From assembly GCA_030427735.1 (NCBI GenBank), contig JAUIBP010000003.1, positions 340,846 to 404,845 on the forward strand: a DNA stretch of 64,000 bases, written 5' to 3'. Below the pieces are notes generated by a model, which worked only from the letters and a program-made list of their open reading frames with translations, made no database searches and was not told where the DNA came from. The first letter of the stretch is position 1. Each line of letters starts with the position of its first letter. This document shows, piece after piece, positions 26,809-36,012 of this stretch. The stretch comes from Bacteroidia bacterium (GTDB lineage: Bacteria; Bacteroidota; Bacteroidia; Flavobacteriales; Flavobacteriaceae). Position numbers and translations under genes: made by a program.

Positions 26809-27843
26809 ATGAAACGGTTTCACTATTTATTGTTTATAATATGCTTTACAAGTCAATGTTTAACAGCTTACGCGCAAACAGGTACTAAAGAACGTATAAC
26901 CATTTACAGTAAGGCTTTAGAGGGCAATCTTATTGGCGATCCTGCCACACGCGAGGTTAGCGTATATCTGCCGCCATCGTATCAATCTAACCCAGATAAA
27001 AAATATCCTGTGTTATATTTTTTACACGGTTTTACAGACAACGACAGCAAGTGGTTTGGTTGGGAAAACCATTGGATAAATCTTTTTGATATCTTAAATA
27101 GAAACATGACCAATGGCAAAAGCAAAGACATGATTGTTGTAATGCCTAATGCTTACAACACTTTTAAAGGCAGTTTTTATGGAAGTTCCGAAACTACTGG
27201 AGATTGGGAAACCTTTATAAGTAAAGAGCTTGTAGAATATATCGATTCGCATTACAGAACCATAAACACCAAGTCTAGTCGTGGCCTCGCTGGACATTCT
27301 ATGGGAGGTTATGGCACCATGCGTTTGGGCATGAAATATCCAGACATATTTTCGGCCATTTATTTATTAAGCGCTTGTTGTATGGATGTTAGTTTTATTC
27401 CAGATCCAACCGTTATGGCACACAACGAAGCTATCACTTCAAAATCTCAGGTAGATACGGCTTCCTTTGTAGAAAGTATTAATTTGGCATTTTCGGCGGC
27501 TTGGGCACCAAACCCTAAAAATCCACCACTGTATTTAGATCTTCCTTATAAAAATGGAGAAATACGCGAGGACATCCTAAAAAAATATACCAGCAATCAA
27601 ATTCTATACACCGCCGACCAATACATCTATAATTTAAAACAACTTAAAGCTATTGGAATGGATGCAGGGACAGACGATCACGAAATTAATCAGTCTACAA
27701 AACGATTACATGAGCTACTCTCAAATTATGGCATTGAACACCAATACGAAAGCTATAAAGGCGATCATTTAAATAAAATTGAAGAACGTATAGAAACCAA
27801 GACGCTACCCTTCTTTTCTGCGCATTTAAAATTTCAAGATTAA
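26809..27843 (+). CDS. Secreted esterase D-like alpha/beta hydrolase
   Basis: 344 residues from the ATG at 26809, with a signal peptide (MKRFHYLLFIICFTSQCLT, cleavage near AYAQ). Esterase-D-type fold: VSVYLPPSYQ, KYPVLYFLHGF, nucleophile elbow GHSMGGYG, catalytic His in KGDHLNKIEE. The family includes feruloyl and acetyl-xylan esterases and mycolyl-transferase-like enzymes; substrate unknown. It could act on ester groups of plant polysaccharides, but it is 10 kb from the pectinase genes, so this is a weak link. Confidence 0.85.
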   Translation: MKRFHYLLFIICFTSQCLTAYAQTGTKERITIYSKALEGNLIGDPATREVSVYLPPSYQSNPDKKYPVLYFLHGFTDNDSKWFGWENHWINLFDILNRNMTNGKSKDMIVVMPNAYNTFKGSFYGSSETTGDWETFISKELVEYIDSHYRTINTKSSRGLAGHSMGGYGTMRLGMKYPDIFSAIYLLSACCMDVSFIPDPTVMAHNEAITSKSQVDTASFVESINLAFSAAWAPNPKNPPLYLDLPYKNGEIREDILKKYTSNQILYTADQYIYNLKQLKAIGMDAGTDDHEINQSTKRLHELLSNYGIEHQYESYKGDHLNKIEERIETKTLPFFSAHLKFQD

Positions 27844-27944
27844 TCCTTATAATCCATAATCAAATTCGTTTTGAAAATCCTTAATTATTTCTGATATTTA
27901 TAAGGTACTTTGCTACTATAAAGTGCCGTTAACAGAATGTATTA

Positions 27945-28832
27945 ATGGAATATATAGATTATTATAACATTTTAGGAATAGATAAATCGGCCACCGATGC
28001 AGATATCAAAAAAGCATACAGGAAGCTAGCTCGTAAATATCATCCCGATTTAAATCCGAATGATAAAGAAGCTGAAAAAAAATTTAAAGACATTAATGAA
28101 GCCAATGAAGTACTCTCTAATGCCGAAAACAGAAAAAAATACGATAAATACGGCAAAGATTGGAAACATGCCGACGACATAGAACGCGCGCAACAACAAA
28201 GCAAAAGTCAGAACTATCAAGATTTTTCAGGAGATCAATATTCAGAAAGTGATTTTTCAGATTTTTTCGAATCGATGTTTGGTCAGCGCAACGCAGGCTC
28301 CAGACAAGGCCGCAGTCAGGTACAATTTAAAGGTCAAGATTTTAATGCCGAACTGCAACTCAACCTTACAGATGTATATACCAAGCATGTTCAGGTTTTA
28401 ACTGTTAATGGCAAAAAAATACGACTAACCATTCCTGCTGGTGTAGAAAATGACCAAGTCATAAAAATCTCTGGTAAAGGAGGTCCTGGTGTAAACGGCG
28501 GCCCTGCTGGCGATTTATACATAAAATTCAATATAGTAAACAATACAGCTTTTAAGCGCTATGGTAATAATTTACATGCCGATGTTGATTTAGATCTGTA
28601 TACTGCACTGTTAGGAGGCGAAATTACGGTTGATACCTTTGCGGGTAAGGTTAAGTTAAAAGTAACGCCAGAAACTCAAAACGAAACTAAAGTAAAGCTA
28701 AAAAGGAAAGGATTTCCTGTTTATAAAAAAGATGAATTTGGAGATTTTATAATTACCTACCACATTAAAAACCCTAAAAATCTAACAGAAAAAGAAAAAG
28801 AATTGTTTACCGAATTACAAAAACTAAGATAG
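27945..28832 (+). CDS. cbpA: CbpA-type DnaJ co-chaperone
   Basis: 295 residues. The J-domain (1-70) has the HPD motif in [10 protein letters not shown] linker rich in Q, S and G follows, then the two DnaJ C-terminal beta domains ([37 protein letters not shown]). There is no CxxCxGxG zinc finger, which distinguishes CbpA from DnaJ. The inhibitor CbpM gene starts one base after its stop, as in other bacteria. Confidence 0.93.
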   Translation: MEYIDYYNILGIDKSATDADIKKAYRKLARKYHPDLNPNDKEAEKKFKDINEANEVLSNAENRKKYDKYGKDWKHADDIERAQQQSKSQNYQDFSGDQYSESDFSDFFESMFGQRNAGSRQGRSQVQFKGQDFNAELQLNLTDVYTKHVQVLTVNGKKIRLTIPAGVENDQVIKISGKGGPGVNGGPAGDLYIKFNIVNNTAFKRYGNNLHADVDLDLYTALLGGEITVDTFAGKVKLKVTPETQNETKVKLKRKGFPVYKKDEFGDFIITYHIKNPKNLTEKEKELFTELQKLR

Positions 28833-28833
28833 C

Positions 28834-29130
28834 ATGGCAGACAGCACTTACATACTAGTAAAAACCGTTTGTATACAATACCAAATAGAACCTGCTTTTT
28901 TAGAAGAATTGCATGGTATTGACCTATTACGTATAGAAACCATTGCACAAGGTAAATGCATACATACAGAAGCTTTAAACGACCTCGAAAAAATATTACG
29001 ATTACACCAAGAACTCGATGTTAATATTGAAGGTATAGACGTTATTTTTAATTTACTGAAAAAGGTAGATACTTTACAAACCGAGTTATCGACCTTAAAA
29101 AACAGGCTTCATTTTTATGAAAACAAATAA
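28834..29130 (+). CDS. cbpM: Chaperone modulator CbpM
   Basis: 98 residues, helical MerR-like fold with a C-terminal coiled coil (LLKKVDTLQTELSTLKNRLHF). CbpM binds the J-domain of CbpA and tunes its activity with DnaK. Adjacent to cbpA with one base between, so co-translated. Confidence 0.88.
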   Translation: MADSTYILVKTVCIQYQIEPAFLEELHGIDLLRIETIAQGKCIHTEALNDLEKILRLHQELDVNIEGIDVIFNLLKKVDTLQTELSTLKNRLHFYENK

Positions 29131-29254
29131 AGTGTTCCACAATCAAACCTCTGGGCTGCCTTTAAGCTCCATATCAATTATTGTCTAAATCACATCTTCC
29201 TATCAACAAAACTTATATTTAAATAAGCATTTCTAATCGGTATATATCAGTTTA

Positions 29255-29268
29255 TGCAATCGATTTAA
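29255..29268 (+). promoter_or_regulatory. Candidate LacI operator upstream of the lacI-type gene
   Basis: TGCAATCGATTTAA: the left half TGCAAT is perfect and the CG core is intact. It matches the TGCAATCGATTRCA family seen at 30595, 30684 and 46068. Its position 100 bases before the regulator suggests autoregulation. Confidence 0.5.
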
Positions 29269-29367
29269 AAAAAATGTATTATTTTCATACTCAAACTTTA
29301 GATAAAGATTTTGTGTGCGTTGTAAATAATGTGTTTCGCATAAAATCTTATCGACCAACCTTTACAT

Positions 29368-30402
29368 ATGAATTTTAAAAAAGAAGTCACAATCTACGAT
29401 ATTGCTAAGGAAACCAATTACTCGCCCTCTACCGTTTCTAGGGCTTTAAACAATAATAGTAGTATAAGTGAAAAAACCATTAAAAAAATTAAAGCTGTTG
29501 CAAAGCAAATGGGATACAGTCCTAACACTATGGCTGCTAATTTACGCAACAGTAAAAGTAATACTATAGGTATTTTAATATCGCGGATAAACCGTCCGTT
29601 TGTTTCTACATTAATTAGTGGTATAGAAGAAACCGCAAGAAAATCGGGCTATAATGTTATTATTTCCCAATCTTACGATGAATACGATATAGAAGTAAAC
29701 AATTCTGAAGCCTTATACAATGCCCGTATTGGAGGTATTATTTCATCCTTAGGTATGGAGACCCAAAATTTCGATCATTTCCAAAAGTTTATAGACCAAG
29801 GCATACCTGTAGTTTTTGTAGATCGTGTTCCTAACCTTTTTAACGTTTACAAAGTAGTTGTAGACAATTACACAGCTGGTTACAATGCTACAAAACACCT
29901 AATAGAACAAGGCTGTAAACGCATTGCACATTTTGCAGGTTTAGAACATGTAATAGTATATCACGACCGTAAACAAGGATATTTAGATGCCTTAAAAGAA
30001 TACAATATTCCTGTAGATCCAGATTTAATCATACACTTTAAATCCTTAAGTTTAAAAGAAGGAAAAAAAGCGGCGAAAAAACTTTTAAAATCAAGCACAC
30101 CTCCAGACGGTTTATTCTCTGCCAACGATACCGCGGCGGTTGGCGCCATAATGAGTGCTAAAAAATTAGGTATTGCAATTCCAGAAGAACTTTGTGTAAT
30201 AGGTTTTAACGACGATCCTATAGCTTCTATTGTAGATCCGCCATTATCGACTATAAAACATCCTGCCCGAAAAATGGGAGCGCTCTCTGCCCTACGCGTT
30301 TTAAAACATTCTAATGAAGATACGATTAATTCGGTATCTGAAATTTCTATGCTAAACACGAAAATTGTGGTAAGAGCCTCTTCGCAACGGCACAAAAAAT
30401 AA
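29368..30402 (+). CDS. LacI-family transcriptional regulator
   Basis: 344 residues. The N-terminal helix-turn-helix reads VTIYDIAKETNYSPSTVSRALNNN-class sequence (residues about 8-30), followed by the hinge helix and a periplasmic-binding-protein-like sensor domain (IGILISRINRPFVSTLI; FSANDTAAVGAIMSAKKLG). The hinge with an alanine-leucine motif (AANLRNSK) is canonical for binding CG-centred palindromes. Matching sites lie upstream of this gene, SDR-uxuA, the LamG-pectinase operon and, less clearly, the aldolase operon, so it probably controls pectin/uronate use. Confidence 0.93.
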   Translation: MNFKKEVTIYDIAKETNYSPSTVSRALNNNSSISEKTIKKIKAVAKQMGYSPNTMAANLRNSKSNTIGILISRINRPFVSTLISGIEETARKSGYNVIISQSYDEYDIEVNNSEALYNARIGGIISSLGMETQNFDHFQKFIDQGIPVVFVDRVPNLFNVYKVVVDNYTAGYNATKHLIEQGCKRIAHFAGLEHVIVYHDRKQGYLDALKEYNIPVDPDLIIHFKSLSLKEGKKAAKKLLKSSTPPDGLFSANDTAAVGAIMSAKKLGIAIPEELCVIGFNDDPIASIVDPPLSTIKHPARKMGALSALRVLKHSNEDTINSVSEISMLNTKIVVRASSQRHKK

Positions 30403-30594
30403 AGCTCGGAAAACAAGAGTTAACCGAGCTAAATTTGTAACAAACACAAACATTAAATACTAATTATTATTGAAAATAATTTAATTTTCTGTTTACACAC
30501 TTAATAAACACTAACTAATTTTAAGTATCAAACGAATTACATTTCTATGTGAAATAGTATTTATGATGTAAATATATAATTTTTATTGCAATAA

Positions 30595-30608
30595 TTCAAT
30601 CGATTGCA
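30595..30608 (+). promoter_or_regulatory. Candidate LacI operator 1 before SDR-uxuA
   Basis: TTCAATCGATTGCA, with the right half ATTGCA perfect and a 10-base perfect palindrome CAATCGATTG at its centre. Confidence 0.55.
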
Positions 30609-30683
30609 CAAATATTTCAATAAACTTTCTATTTTTGCTATTATATAAACCATAAAATACTGATTATCTTAATTTTCAATTAA

Positions 30684-30697
30684 TACAATCGATTACA
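30684..30697 (+). promoter_or_regulatory. Candidate LacI operator 2 before SDR-uxuA
   Basis: TACAATCGATTACA, matching the 46068 site TGCAATCGATTACA at 13 of 14 positions. About 92 bases before the SDR start. Confidence 0.55.
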
Positions 30698-30789
30698 TAA
30701 TAACACACTACAAATCACTTTAAAACTTATAAAACATAACTCTATATCTATTATATAAAGGAACTTTAAACCATTAAAATGTATTGATA

Positions 30790-31530
30790 ATGACACATAA
30801 AACAGCCATAGTTACAGGTGGCAACGCAGGCTTAGGCTATGCAATAGCAAAAAAATTGTGCGACAACAATATTAAAACCTACATTATAGGACGCTCTAAA
30901 GACAAAACAGAAGATGCCGCTAAGACACTAGGAGATTTTGCTGTACCCATTATTTTAGATGTAACGCATTTAGACGAATTACCTAAATTAGTCGCTCGTA
31001 TTGCATCAGAATCAGGGAGTATCGATATACTCGTAAACAATGCAGGAATTAATCAAAAGAAGGAATTCTTAGACGTTACTAACGAAGATTTCCAGAACAT
31101 TATAACCACCAATGTGCTAAGTGTATTTGCCATAAGTAGAGAGGTTGCTAAAATTATGAAAACACAAGGAGGCGGTGCTATAATCAATATCAGCTCTATG
31201 GCGGCCCAATACGGTATTCCAAAAGTTATTGCTTATACAGCTAGTAAAACGGCTATTGAAGGGATGACACGAGCTATGGCAGTAGATTTAGCCCAATTTA
31301 ATATTCGCGTAAACTGTATTGCTCCCGGATTTATTAAAACAAATATGTCTTCTAAAGCCTTAGACAGCGAACCAGAACGCAAACAAAAAGTGCTAAGCAG
31401 AACACCTATGGGAAAATTAGGATTGCCTGAAGATATTGCCGATGCAGTTTACTTCTTAGCCTCAGACCAAGCCAAATTTACCACTGGAATAGTAATGCCT
31501 GTAGACGGCGGAAATTGTATCGGATTTTAA
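30790..31530 (+). CDS. SDR-family oxidoreductase, probable fructuronate/mannonate reductase
   Basis: Classical short-chain dehydrogenase of 246 residues from ATG 30790; a TTG two codons earlier is a possible alternative. NAD(P) motif TGGNAGLG (residues about 8-15), NNAG, catalytic Ser and YTASK with the active Tyr and Lys. It is 12 bases before uxuA, which dehydrates D-mannonate, so the SDR most likely reduces D-fructuronate to D-mannonate, a role often taken by SDRs in Bacteroidota. A KduD-type 2-dehydro-3-deoxy-gluconate dehydrogenase cannot be excluded. Controlled by the two upstream LacI-type sites. Confidence 0.8.
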   Translation: MTHKTAIVTGGNAGLGYAIAKKLCDNNIKTYIIGRSKDKTEDAAKTLGDFAVPIILDVTHLDELPKLVARIASESGSIDILVNNAGINQKKEFLDVTNEDFQNIITTNVLSVFAISREVAKIMKTQGGGAIINISSMAAQYGIPKVIAYTASKTAIEGMTRAMAVDLAQFNIRVNCIAPGFIKTNMSSKALDSEPERKQKVLSRTPMGKLGLPEDIADAVYFLASDQAKFTTGIVMPVDGGNCIGF

Positions 31531-31542
31531 AAAAAACTTATC

Positions 31543-32721
31543 ATGATAAAAATGCATCAAACCATGCGTTGGTACGGCCCAAACGACACGGTTAAATTAA
31601 GAGATATTAAACAAGCTGGAGTTACTGGAATTGTAACTGCTTTACATGAAATTCCCGTTGGAGACGTATGGACTACCGAAGCCATTAAAGCGCGACAAGA
31701 CCTGCTTAAAGCAGAAGGTATGGAATGGGTAGTTATAGAAAGCTTACCAGTACACGAAGACATAAAACGTAAAGCAGGTAATTACAAAACCTATATCGAA
31801 AATTACAAAACCAGCATTAAGAACATCGCTGCTTGCGGCCTAAAAGTTATTACCTATAATTTTATGCCCATTTTAGATTGGGTACGTACACATCACGCTT
31901 TCGAAAATCCAGATGGCACCAAAGCTCTACTTTTTAACAAAATGGCCTTCGTGTATTTTGAAGTGTATTTATTAAAACGTCCTGGTGCTGAAACCGATTA
32001 TACCGAAGAAGAAAAACGGGACGCTTTAGCTTATGGTAACACATTAACTGAAGAAGAGAAACAAATTTTGTTCGATAATGTTTTGTTAGGATTGCCTGGA
32101 AGTAAAGTGAATTTTACCCCAGAAGACATCTTAAATCTTTTAGAACAATACAAAGCTATTGACGACAACAAGTTGAGAACTCATTTAATTGAATTCTTAT
32201 CGGAAGTTACTCCCGTTGCGCAAGAATACGGGGTTAATCTCGCCATACACCCAGACGATCCGCCATTTTCTGTATTAGGCCTACCCCGAGTAGTATGTAC
32301 TGCATCCGATTTAAAACAAATTTTTGATGCCGTACCTATTCAAGCGAACGGTTTATGTTACTGTACTGGCTCGCTAGGCGCGCATCCTAATAACAATTTA
32401 TTAGAAATTATCGATGCTTTCGAAGACCGCATTCACTTTTTACACTTACGAAATGTTATTCGTGAGAACGAAAATATCTTCCGAGAATCCGAACACTTAT
32501 ATGGCTCTAATCCTGTAGAGGCTATTATGGAAAAACTACTGTTGCTAATGCAAAAGAGGGATATTAGCTTGCCAATGCGACCAGATCATGGATTTTTACA
32601 CGATATGGAAGCGGGAATCAAACAATATGCAGGCTATTCGTTAATAGGACGATTAAAAGGGCTTGCAGAAATGCGTGGTTTGGAATTAGGTTTAGCTTAT
32701 AAAATGCAACAAAAAGCATAA
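31543..32721 (+). CDS. uxuA: Mannonate dehydratase
   Basis: Dehydrates D-mannonate to 2-keto-3-deoxygluconate in hexuronate catabolism. 392 residues; N-terminus MRWYGPNDTVKLRDIKQAGV is diagnostic for UxuA. The later metal region contains HPDDPP, CYCTGSLGAH, HFLHLRNV and PMRPDHGF. Located with an SDR under LacI-type sites. Uronate isomerase (UxaC), KDG kinase and KDPG aldolase are not in this window, so the pathway is only partly encoded here. Confidence 0.96.
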   Translation: MIKMHQTMRWYGPNDTVKLRDIKQAGVTGIVTALHEIPVGDVWTTEAIKARQDLLKAEGMEWVVIESLPVHEDIKRKAGNYKTYIENYKTSIKNIAACGLKVITYNFMPILDWVRTHHAFENPDGTKALLFNKMAFVYFEVYLLKRPGAETDYTEEEKRDALAYGNTLTEEEKQILFDNVLLGLPGSKVNFTPEDILNLLEQYKAIDDNKLRTHLIEFLSEVTPVAQEYGVNLAIHPDDPPFSVLGLPRVVCTASDLKQIFDAVPIQANGLCYCTGSLGAHPNNNLLEIIDAFEDRIHFLHLRNVIRENENIFRESEHLYGSNPVEAIMEKLLLLMQKRDISLPMRPDHGFLHDMEAGIKQYAGYSLIGRLKGLAEMRGLELGLAYKMQQKA

Positions 32722-32745
32722 TTTCTACAGTAAATATAACATGTT

Positions 32746-32782
32746 AAAACACCCTAATAATTTAAAATTATTAGGGTGTTTT
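32746..32782 (+). terminator. Terminator after uxuA
   Basis: AAAACACCCTAATAATTT pairs with its 18-base reverse complement (32765-32782) around a minimal loop; long, nearly perfect stem with T-rich 3' end. It may work in both directions. Confidence 0.8.
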
Positions 32783-32856
32783 AAGTTTTAATAAATCAAA
32801 ATCATTACAGAACGTAACAATTATATCAACGGGTTTTCGTTTTTAATTATAGTGAT

Positions 32857-32864
32857 TACCTTTG
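32857..32864 (+). promoter_or_regulatory. -7 box (TACCTTTG) before the lipoprotein gene
   Basis: TACCTTTG matches TAnnTTTG, 19 bases before the ATG at 32884. No -33 TTG at proper spacing is clear. Confidence 0.45.
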
Positions 32865-32883
32865 TGAATACAATTAAACGACT

Positions 32884-33432
32884 ATGGCCACTTTAATAAA
32901 ACACTCAAAACTGTATTTAGTAATGTGTATTCTGATACTTACATCAGGATGCGATACATTAGACGAATTAACCAAATTTGATATGGTATTTAACGAATCG
33001 GTAACTATACCTGCAACCTCGCCTATAGATCTACCATTTACCATTAGTACGCCAAAAATAGAAACAGATTCCGAGTCTACATTCAACTCTAACGATACAG
33101 CAAAAGATTTAATTGAAGAAATCACGCTATCGGAATTAAGACTAACGCTTACCCAGCCTAACACTGAAGATTTCAGCTTTTTAGAAAGCATAGAAATTTA
33201 CATAGCCGCCGATGATTTACCAGATACCAAATTGGCTTGGAATCCAGATCCGATTCCTAACGACTCTAATGAAATGTACTTAGAAACAACCACGACCGAT
33301 TTAAAAGAATATCTTTTTAAAGACAGTTTTTATTTAAAGATAAAAGCCGGAACAGATGAAGTTTTAACGCAAGATTACGATATAAATGTGCGTACTGTAT
33401 TTTTTGTAGATGCCAAAATTTTAGGAATATAA
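32884..33432 (+). CDS. Hypothetical lipoprotein
   Basis: 182 residues. The signal peptide ends at a lipobox (ILTSGC, Cys near residue 23). The mature part is rich in D, E, T and S with alternating beta-type strands (EITLSELRLTLTQPN; ESIEIYIAADDLP; KDSFYLKIKAGTDE). I do not recognise a named domain. The strand pattern is reminiscent of Ig-like or jelly-roll surface lipoproteins. Monocistronic between two terminators. Confidence 0.75.
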   Translation: MATLIKHSKLYLVMCILILTSGCDTLDELTKFDMVFNESVTIPATSPIDLPFTISTPKIETDSESTFNSNDTAKDLIEEITLSELRLTLTQPNTEDFSFLESIEIYIAADDLPDTKLAWNPDPIPNDSNEMYLETTTTDLKEYLFKDSFYLKIKAGTDEVLTQDYDINVRTVFFVDAKILGI

Positions 33433-33446
33433 CAGCCTTTAAAAGC

Positions 33447-33486
33447 AAAAAAAGCCATCTGAAAAATATCTCAGATGGCTTTTTTT
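33447..33486. terminator. Bidirectional terminator between the lipoprotein and the ABC-F gene
   Basis: AAAAAAAGCCATCTGA pairs fully with TCAGATGGCTTTTTTT around an eight-base loop. Serves the convergent lipoprotein (+) and ABC-F (-) genes. Confidence 0.85.
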
Positions 33487-33505
33487 AGTTATTTACGTTT
33501 GTAAA

Positions 33506-35146
33506 TTATGAAGCCGAAGCCTCTAAATCTCTCATATTTTCCATCTTTTTAAGCTGCAAGAAACCGTTTATATCTTCAAAATGTTCTTTCACGCGTTTAT
33601 TACCAAACTCAAACACTTTAGTCGCTAAACCATCAAGAAAATCACGATCGTGAGATACCAGAATTAAAGTGCCATCAAAATCTTTTAAAGCATCTTTAAT
33701 AATATCTTTTGTTTTCATATCTAAATGGTTAGTAGGCTCATCCAAAATTAAAACATTAACTGGCTCTAACAATAATTTAATCATGGCCAAACGTGTTTTT
33801 TCGCCTCCAGAAAGCACTTTTACCTTTTTGGTAGAAATATCGCCACCAAACATAAAAGCACCCAATAAATCTTTAATTTTATTGCGTATGTCTCCAACGG
33901 CAATACGATCTATAGTTTCAAAAATCGTTAATTCACCATCTAATAACGACGCCTGATTTTGAGCGAAATAACCAATCTTCGCATTGTGCCCCAATTCCAT
34001 GTTGCCTTCAAAATCAATCTCGTTCATAATGGCTTTTACCATGGTAGATTTACCTTCACCATTTTTACCTACAAACGCTACTTTTTGCCCGCGTTCTATC
34101 ACCAAATTAGCGTTATTAAACACAATATGATTATCGTAAGCCTTAGACAGTTCGTTTACAACTACAGGATATTGCCCCGATCTTGGTGCAGGCGGGAATT
34201 TTAATTTTAGAGCTGCTGTATCGACTTCATCGACCTCGATTGGCACTAACTTTTCTAGCATTTTAACACGCGATTGTACCTGTAGCGTTTTGGAATATGT
34301 GCCTTTAAAACGGTCTATAAACTCCTGGGTTTCGGCAATCATTTTTTGTTGCTCGTCGTAAGCTTTTTGCTGATGTGCTCTACGGTCTTTACGCAATTCT
34401 AAATAATGCGAATACTTAGCCTTATAGTCGTAAATACGCCCCATAGTTACTTCTATAGTTCGGGTGGTAATATTATCTACAAAGGCACGGTCGTGCGAAA
34501 TCACCACAACAGCTTTAGCCTGATTAATTAAAAATTCTTCTAACCACTGAATACTCTCGATATCCATATGGTTTGTAGGCTCATCCAAAAGGATTAAATC
34601 GGGTTTTTGAAGTAAAATTTTTGCCAGTTCGATGCGCATTCGCCAACCACCACTAAATTCAGATGTTGGTCTTTTAAAATCTGAACGTACAAAACCAAGT
34701 CCCATAAGTACTTTTTCGACTTCGGCTTCGTAATTAATTTCTTCGATAGAATAAAATTTTTCGCTCAGTTCGGAAACCTTTTCTATCAACTTCATATAGG
34801 CCTCACTTTCGTAATCGGTGCGTACTGTAAGTGCTTCGTTTATAGCATCAATTTCTGCTTTCATCTTAAAAATTGAAGCAAATGCCTTAGAGGCTTCTTC
34901 CATTACCGTGCACTTATCTTCGGTTAATAAATGCTGTGGTAAATACGATACAACATAATCTTTTGGTGCAGACACGTGGCCTCGTGTAGGCTTACTACTT
35001 CCTGCAATTATTTTTAATAACGTAGATTTACCTGCTCCATTTTTTCCCATAAGGGCTATTTTATCGTTTTCGTTGATTGAAAACGATACATCGCTAAACA
35101 GCGTTGTACCTCCAAACTCTACTGCAATCCCGTCTATAGATATCAT
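33506..35146 (-). CDS. ABC-F family ATP-binding protein
   Basis: 546 residues with two ABC cassettes and no membrane segment, so a ribosome-associated ABC-F factor, not a transporter. Cassette 1: GKNGAGKST, signature EFSGGWRMRIELAK, DEPTNHMD. Linker helix KMIAETQEFIDRFKG typical of the P-site tRNA interaction motif. Cassette 2: GKNGEGKST, LSGGEKTRLAMIK, DEPTNHLD. It is closest in layout to the YbiT-like or Uup-like translation factors; resistance-type ABC-F proteins share this architecture and cannot be excluded. Confidence 0.93.
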   Translation of the reverse strand: MISIDGIAVEFGGTTLFSDVSFSINENDKIALMGKNGAGKSTLLKIIAGSSKPTRGHVSAPKDYVVSYLPQHLLTEDKCTVMEEASKAFASIFKMKAEIDAINEALTVRTDYESEAYMKLIEKVSELSEKFYSIEEINYEAEVEKVLMGLGFVRSDFKRPTSEFSGGWRMRIELAKILLQKPDLILLDEPTNHMDIESIQWLEEFLINQAKAVVVISHDRAFVDNITTRTIEVTMGRIYDYKAKYSHYLELRKDRRAHQQKAYDEQQKMIAETQEFIDRFKGTYSKTLQVQSRVKMLEKLVPIEVDEVDTAALKLKFPPAPRSGQYPVVVNELSKAYDNHIVFNNANLVIERGQKVAFVGKNGEGKSTMVKAIMNEIDFEGNMELGHNAKIGYFAQNQASLLDGELTIFETIDRIAVGDIRNKIKDLLGAFMFGGDISTKKVKVLSGGEKTRLAMIKLLLEPVNVLILDEPTNHLDMKTKDIIKDALKDFDGTLILVSHDRDFLDGLATKVFEFGNKRVKEHFEDINGFLQLKKMENMRDLEASAS

Positions 35147-35241
35147 TTACAAATGTATTTTTTGAGCGCAAAGATACATTTTATAGTAGGATGTTAATGC
35201 ATGAAGATTAAACAATCGCGTATTTTTAAAGGAATAATATC

Positions 35242-35829
35242 TTAGAAAGAATAACCGATACCTAAATTAAATATTGGATAACCATTACCGGAAATATAAT
35301 CGAAAACTTCGTCATAGGTCAGTAAAAATGTTTCGCGTTGGCCATTTACGTCGGCTGTTACTTCTAGCTCTTCTGGAAGTTTTCCAAAAGCGTAACCAAC
35401 TTCAACTCTAAAATATAGCGTTCGGCCGTACTTCCACCCTAATTTCAAATTGAAAGACGATAATTGTTCTTTTACTACCCCATTGGTATAACGCTCATCG
35501 TTGTCGTTTGTGCCACTTAAATTGCTGACTTCTCCATTCAAATCGCCATAAGACGCCGAAATATATCCGCCTTTACCACGACTGCCAAAATAGAGGTTAG
35601 ATCCTATTTCGAAATAATTAAAATCTAAATCGGAAAAAGGAAACATACCGTACGACGCAAAAGGCGCTATACGATTTCCCAAAAGTGGTGTATCATATTC
35701 CACTTCCAAACCTACGCCAATAGGAATTCCCCCTTTAGCACCAATTCTAATGCGATTGATATCTTCTTGCCGTTGCGAAAAACACAACATGGAAATACTT
35801 AAAAAAAGGACAGTTAATAGCGATTTCAT
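35242..35829 (-). CDS. Outer-membrane beta-barrel-like protein
   Basis: 195 residues. Signal peptide MKSLLTVLFLSISMLCFSQ; the mature part alternates amphipathic strands (RIGAKGGIPIGVGLEVEYD; FNYFEIGSNLYFGSRGKGGY; NLKLGWKYGRTLYFRVEVGYAFG) and ends in an aromatic residue, GIGYSF, as in outer-membrane barrels. Function unknown. Monocistronic. Confidence 0.7.
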   Translation of the reverse strand: MKSLLTVLFLSISMLCFSQRQEDINRIRIGAKGGIPIGVGLEVEYDTPLLGNRIAPFASYGMFPFSDLDFNYFEIGSNLYFGSRGKGGYISASYGDLNGEVSNLSGTNDNDERYTNGVVKEQLSSFNLKLGWKYGRTLYFRVEVGYAFGKLPEELEVTADVNGQRETFLLTYDEVFDYISGNGYPIFNLGIGYSF

Positions 35830-36012
35830 AGTTTTAAATGTAAAGGTTAGGCTAACAAAAATAACTAAAATTTAAGTGAATATTCGGCTTTTTAGAAATC
35901 ATAGAAATAGTATTACTTAAAAAATACTGTTTTGTGCTAATTTTGAAATCTATAAAAGCACTCATTATAAAAGCTATTTTGTAATTTTAGAACAACAAAA
36001 TATCATTCAGTA

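Larger units (their letters stand above)
30403..30789. other. Regulatory gap between the LacI gene and the SDR gene
   Basis: About 390 AT-rich bases without a gene. They contain the two LacI-type operators (30595-30608 and 30684-30697) 89 bases apart, a spacing of roughly eight helical turns that would permit looping. Nothing else recognised. Confidence 0.5.

Noticed and set aside
33506..35146. ABC transporter ATPase
   Set aside because: Two fused cassettes with an ABC-F linker and no membrane protein partner, so a translation-associated ABC-F protein.
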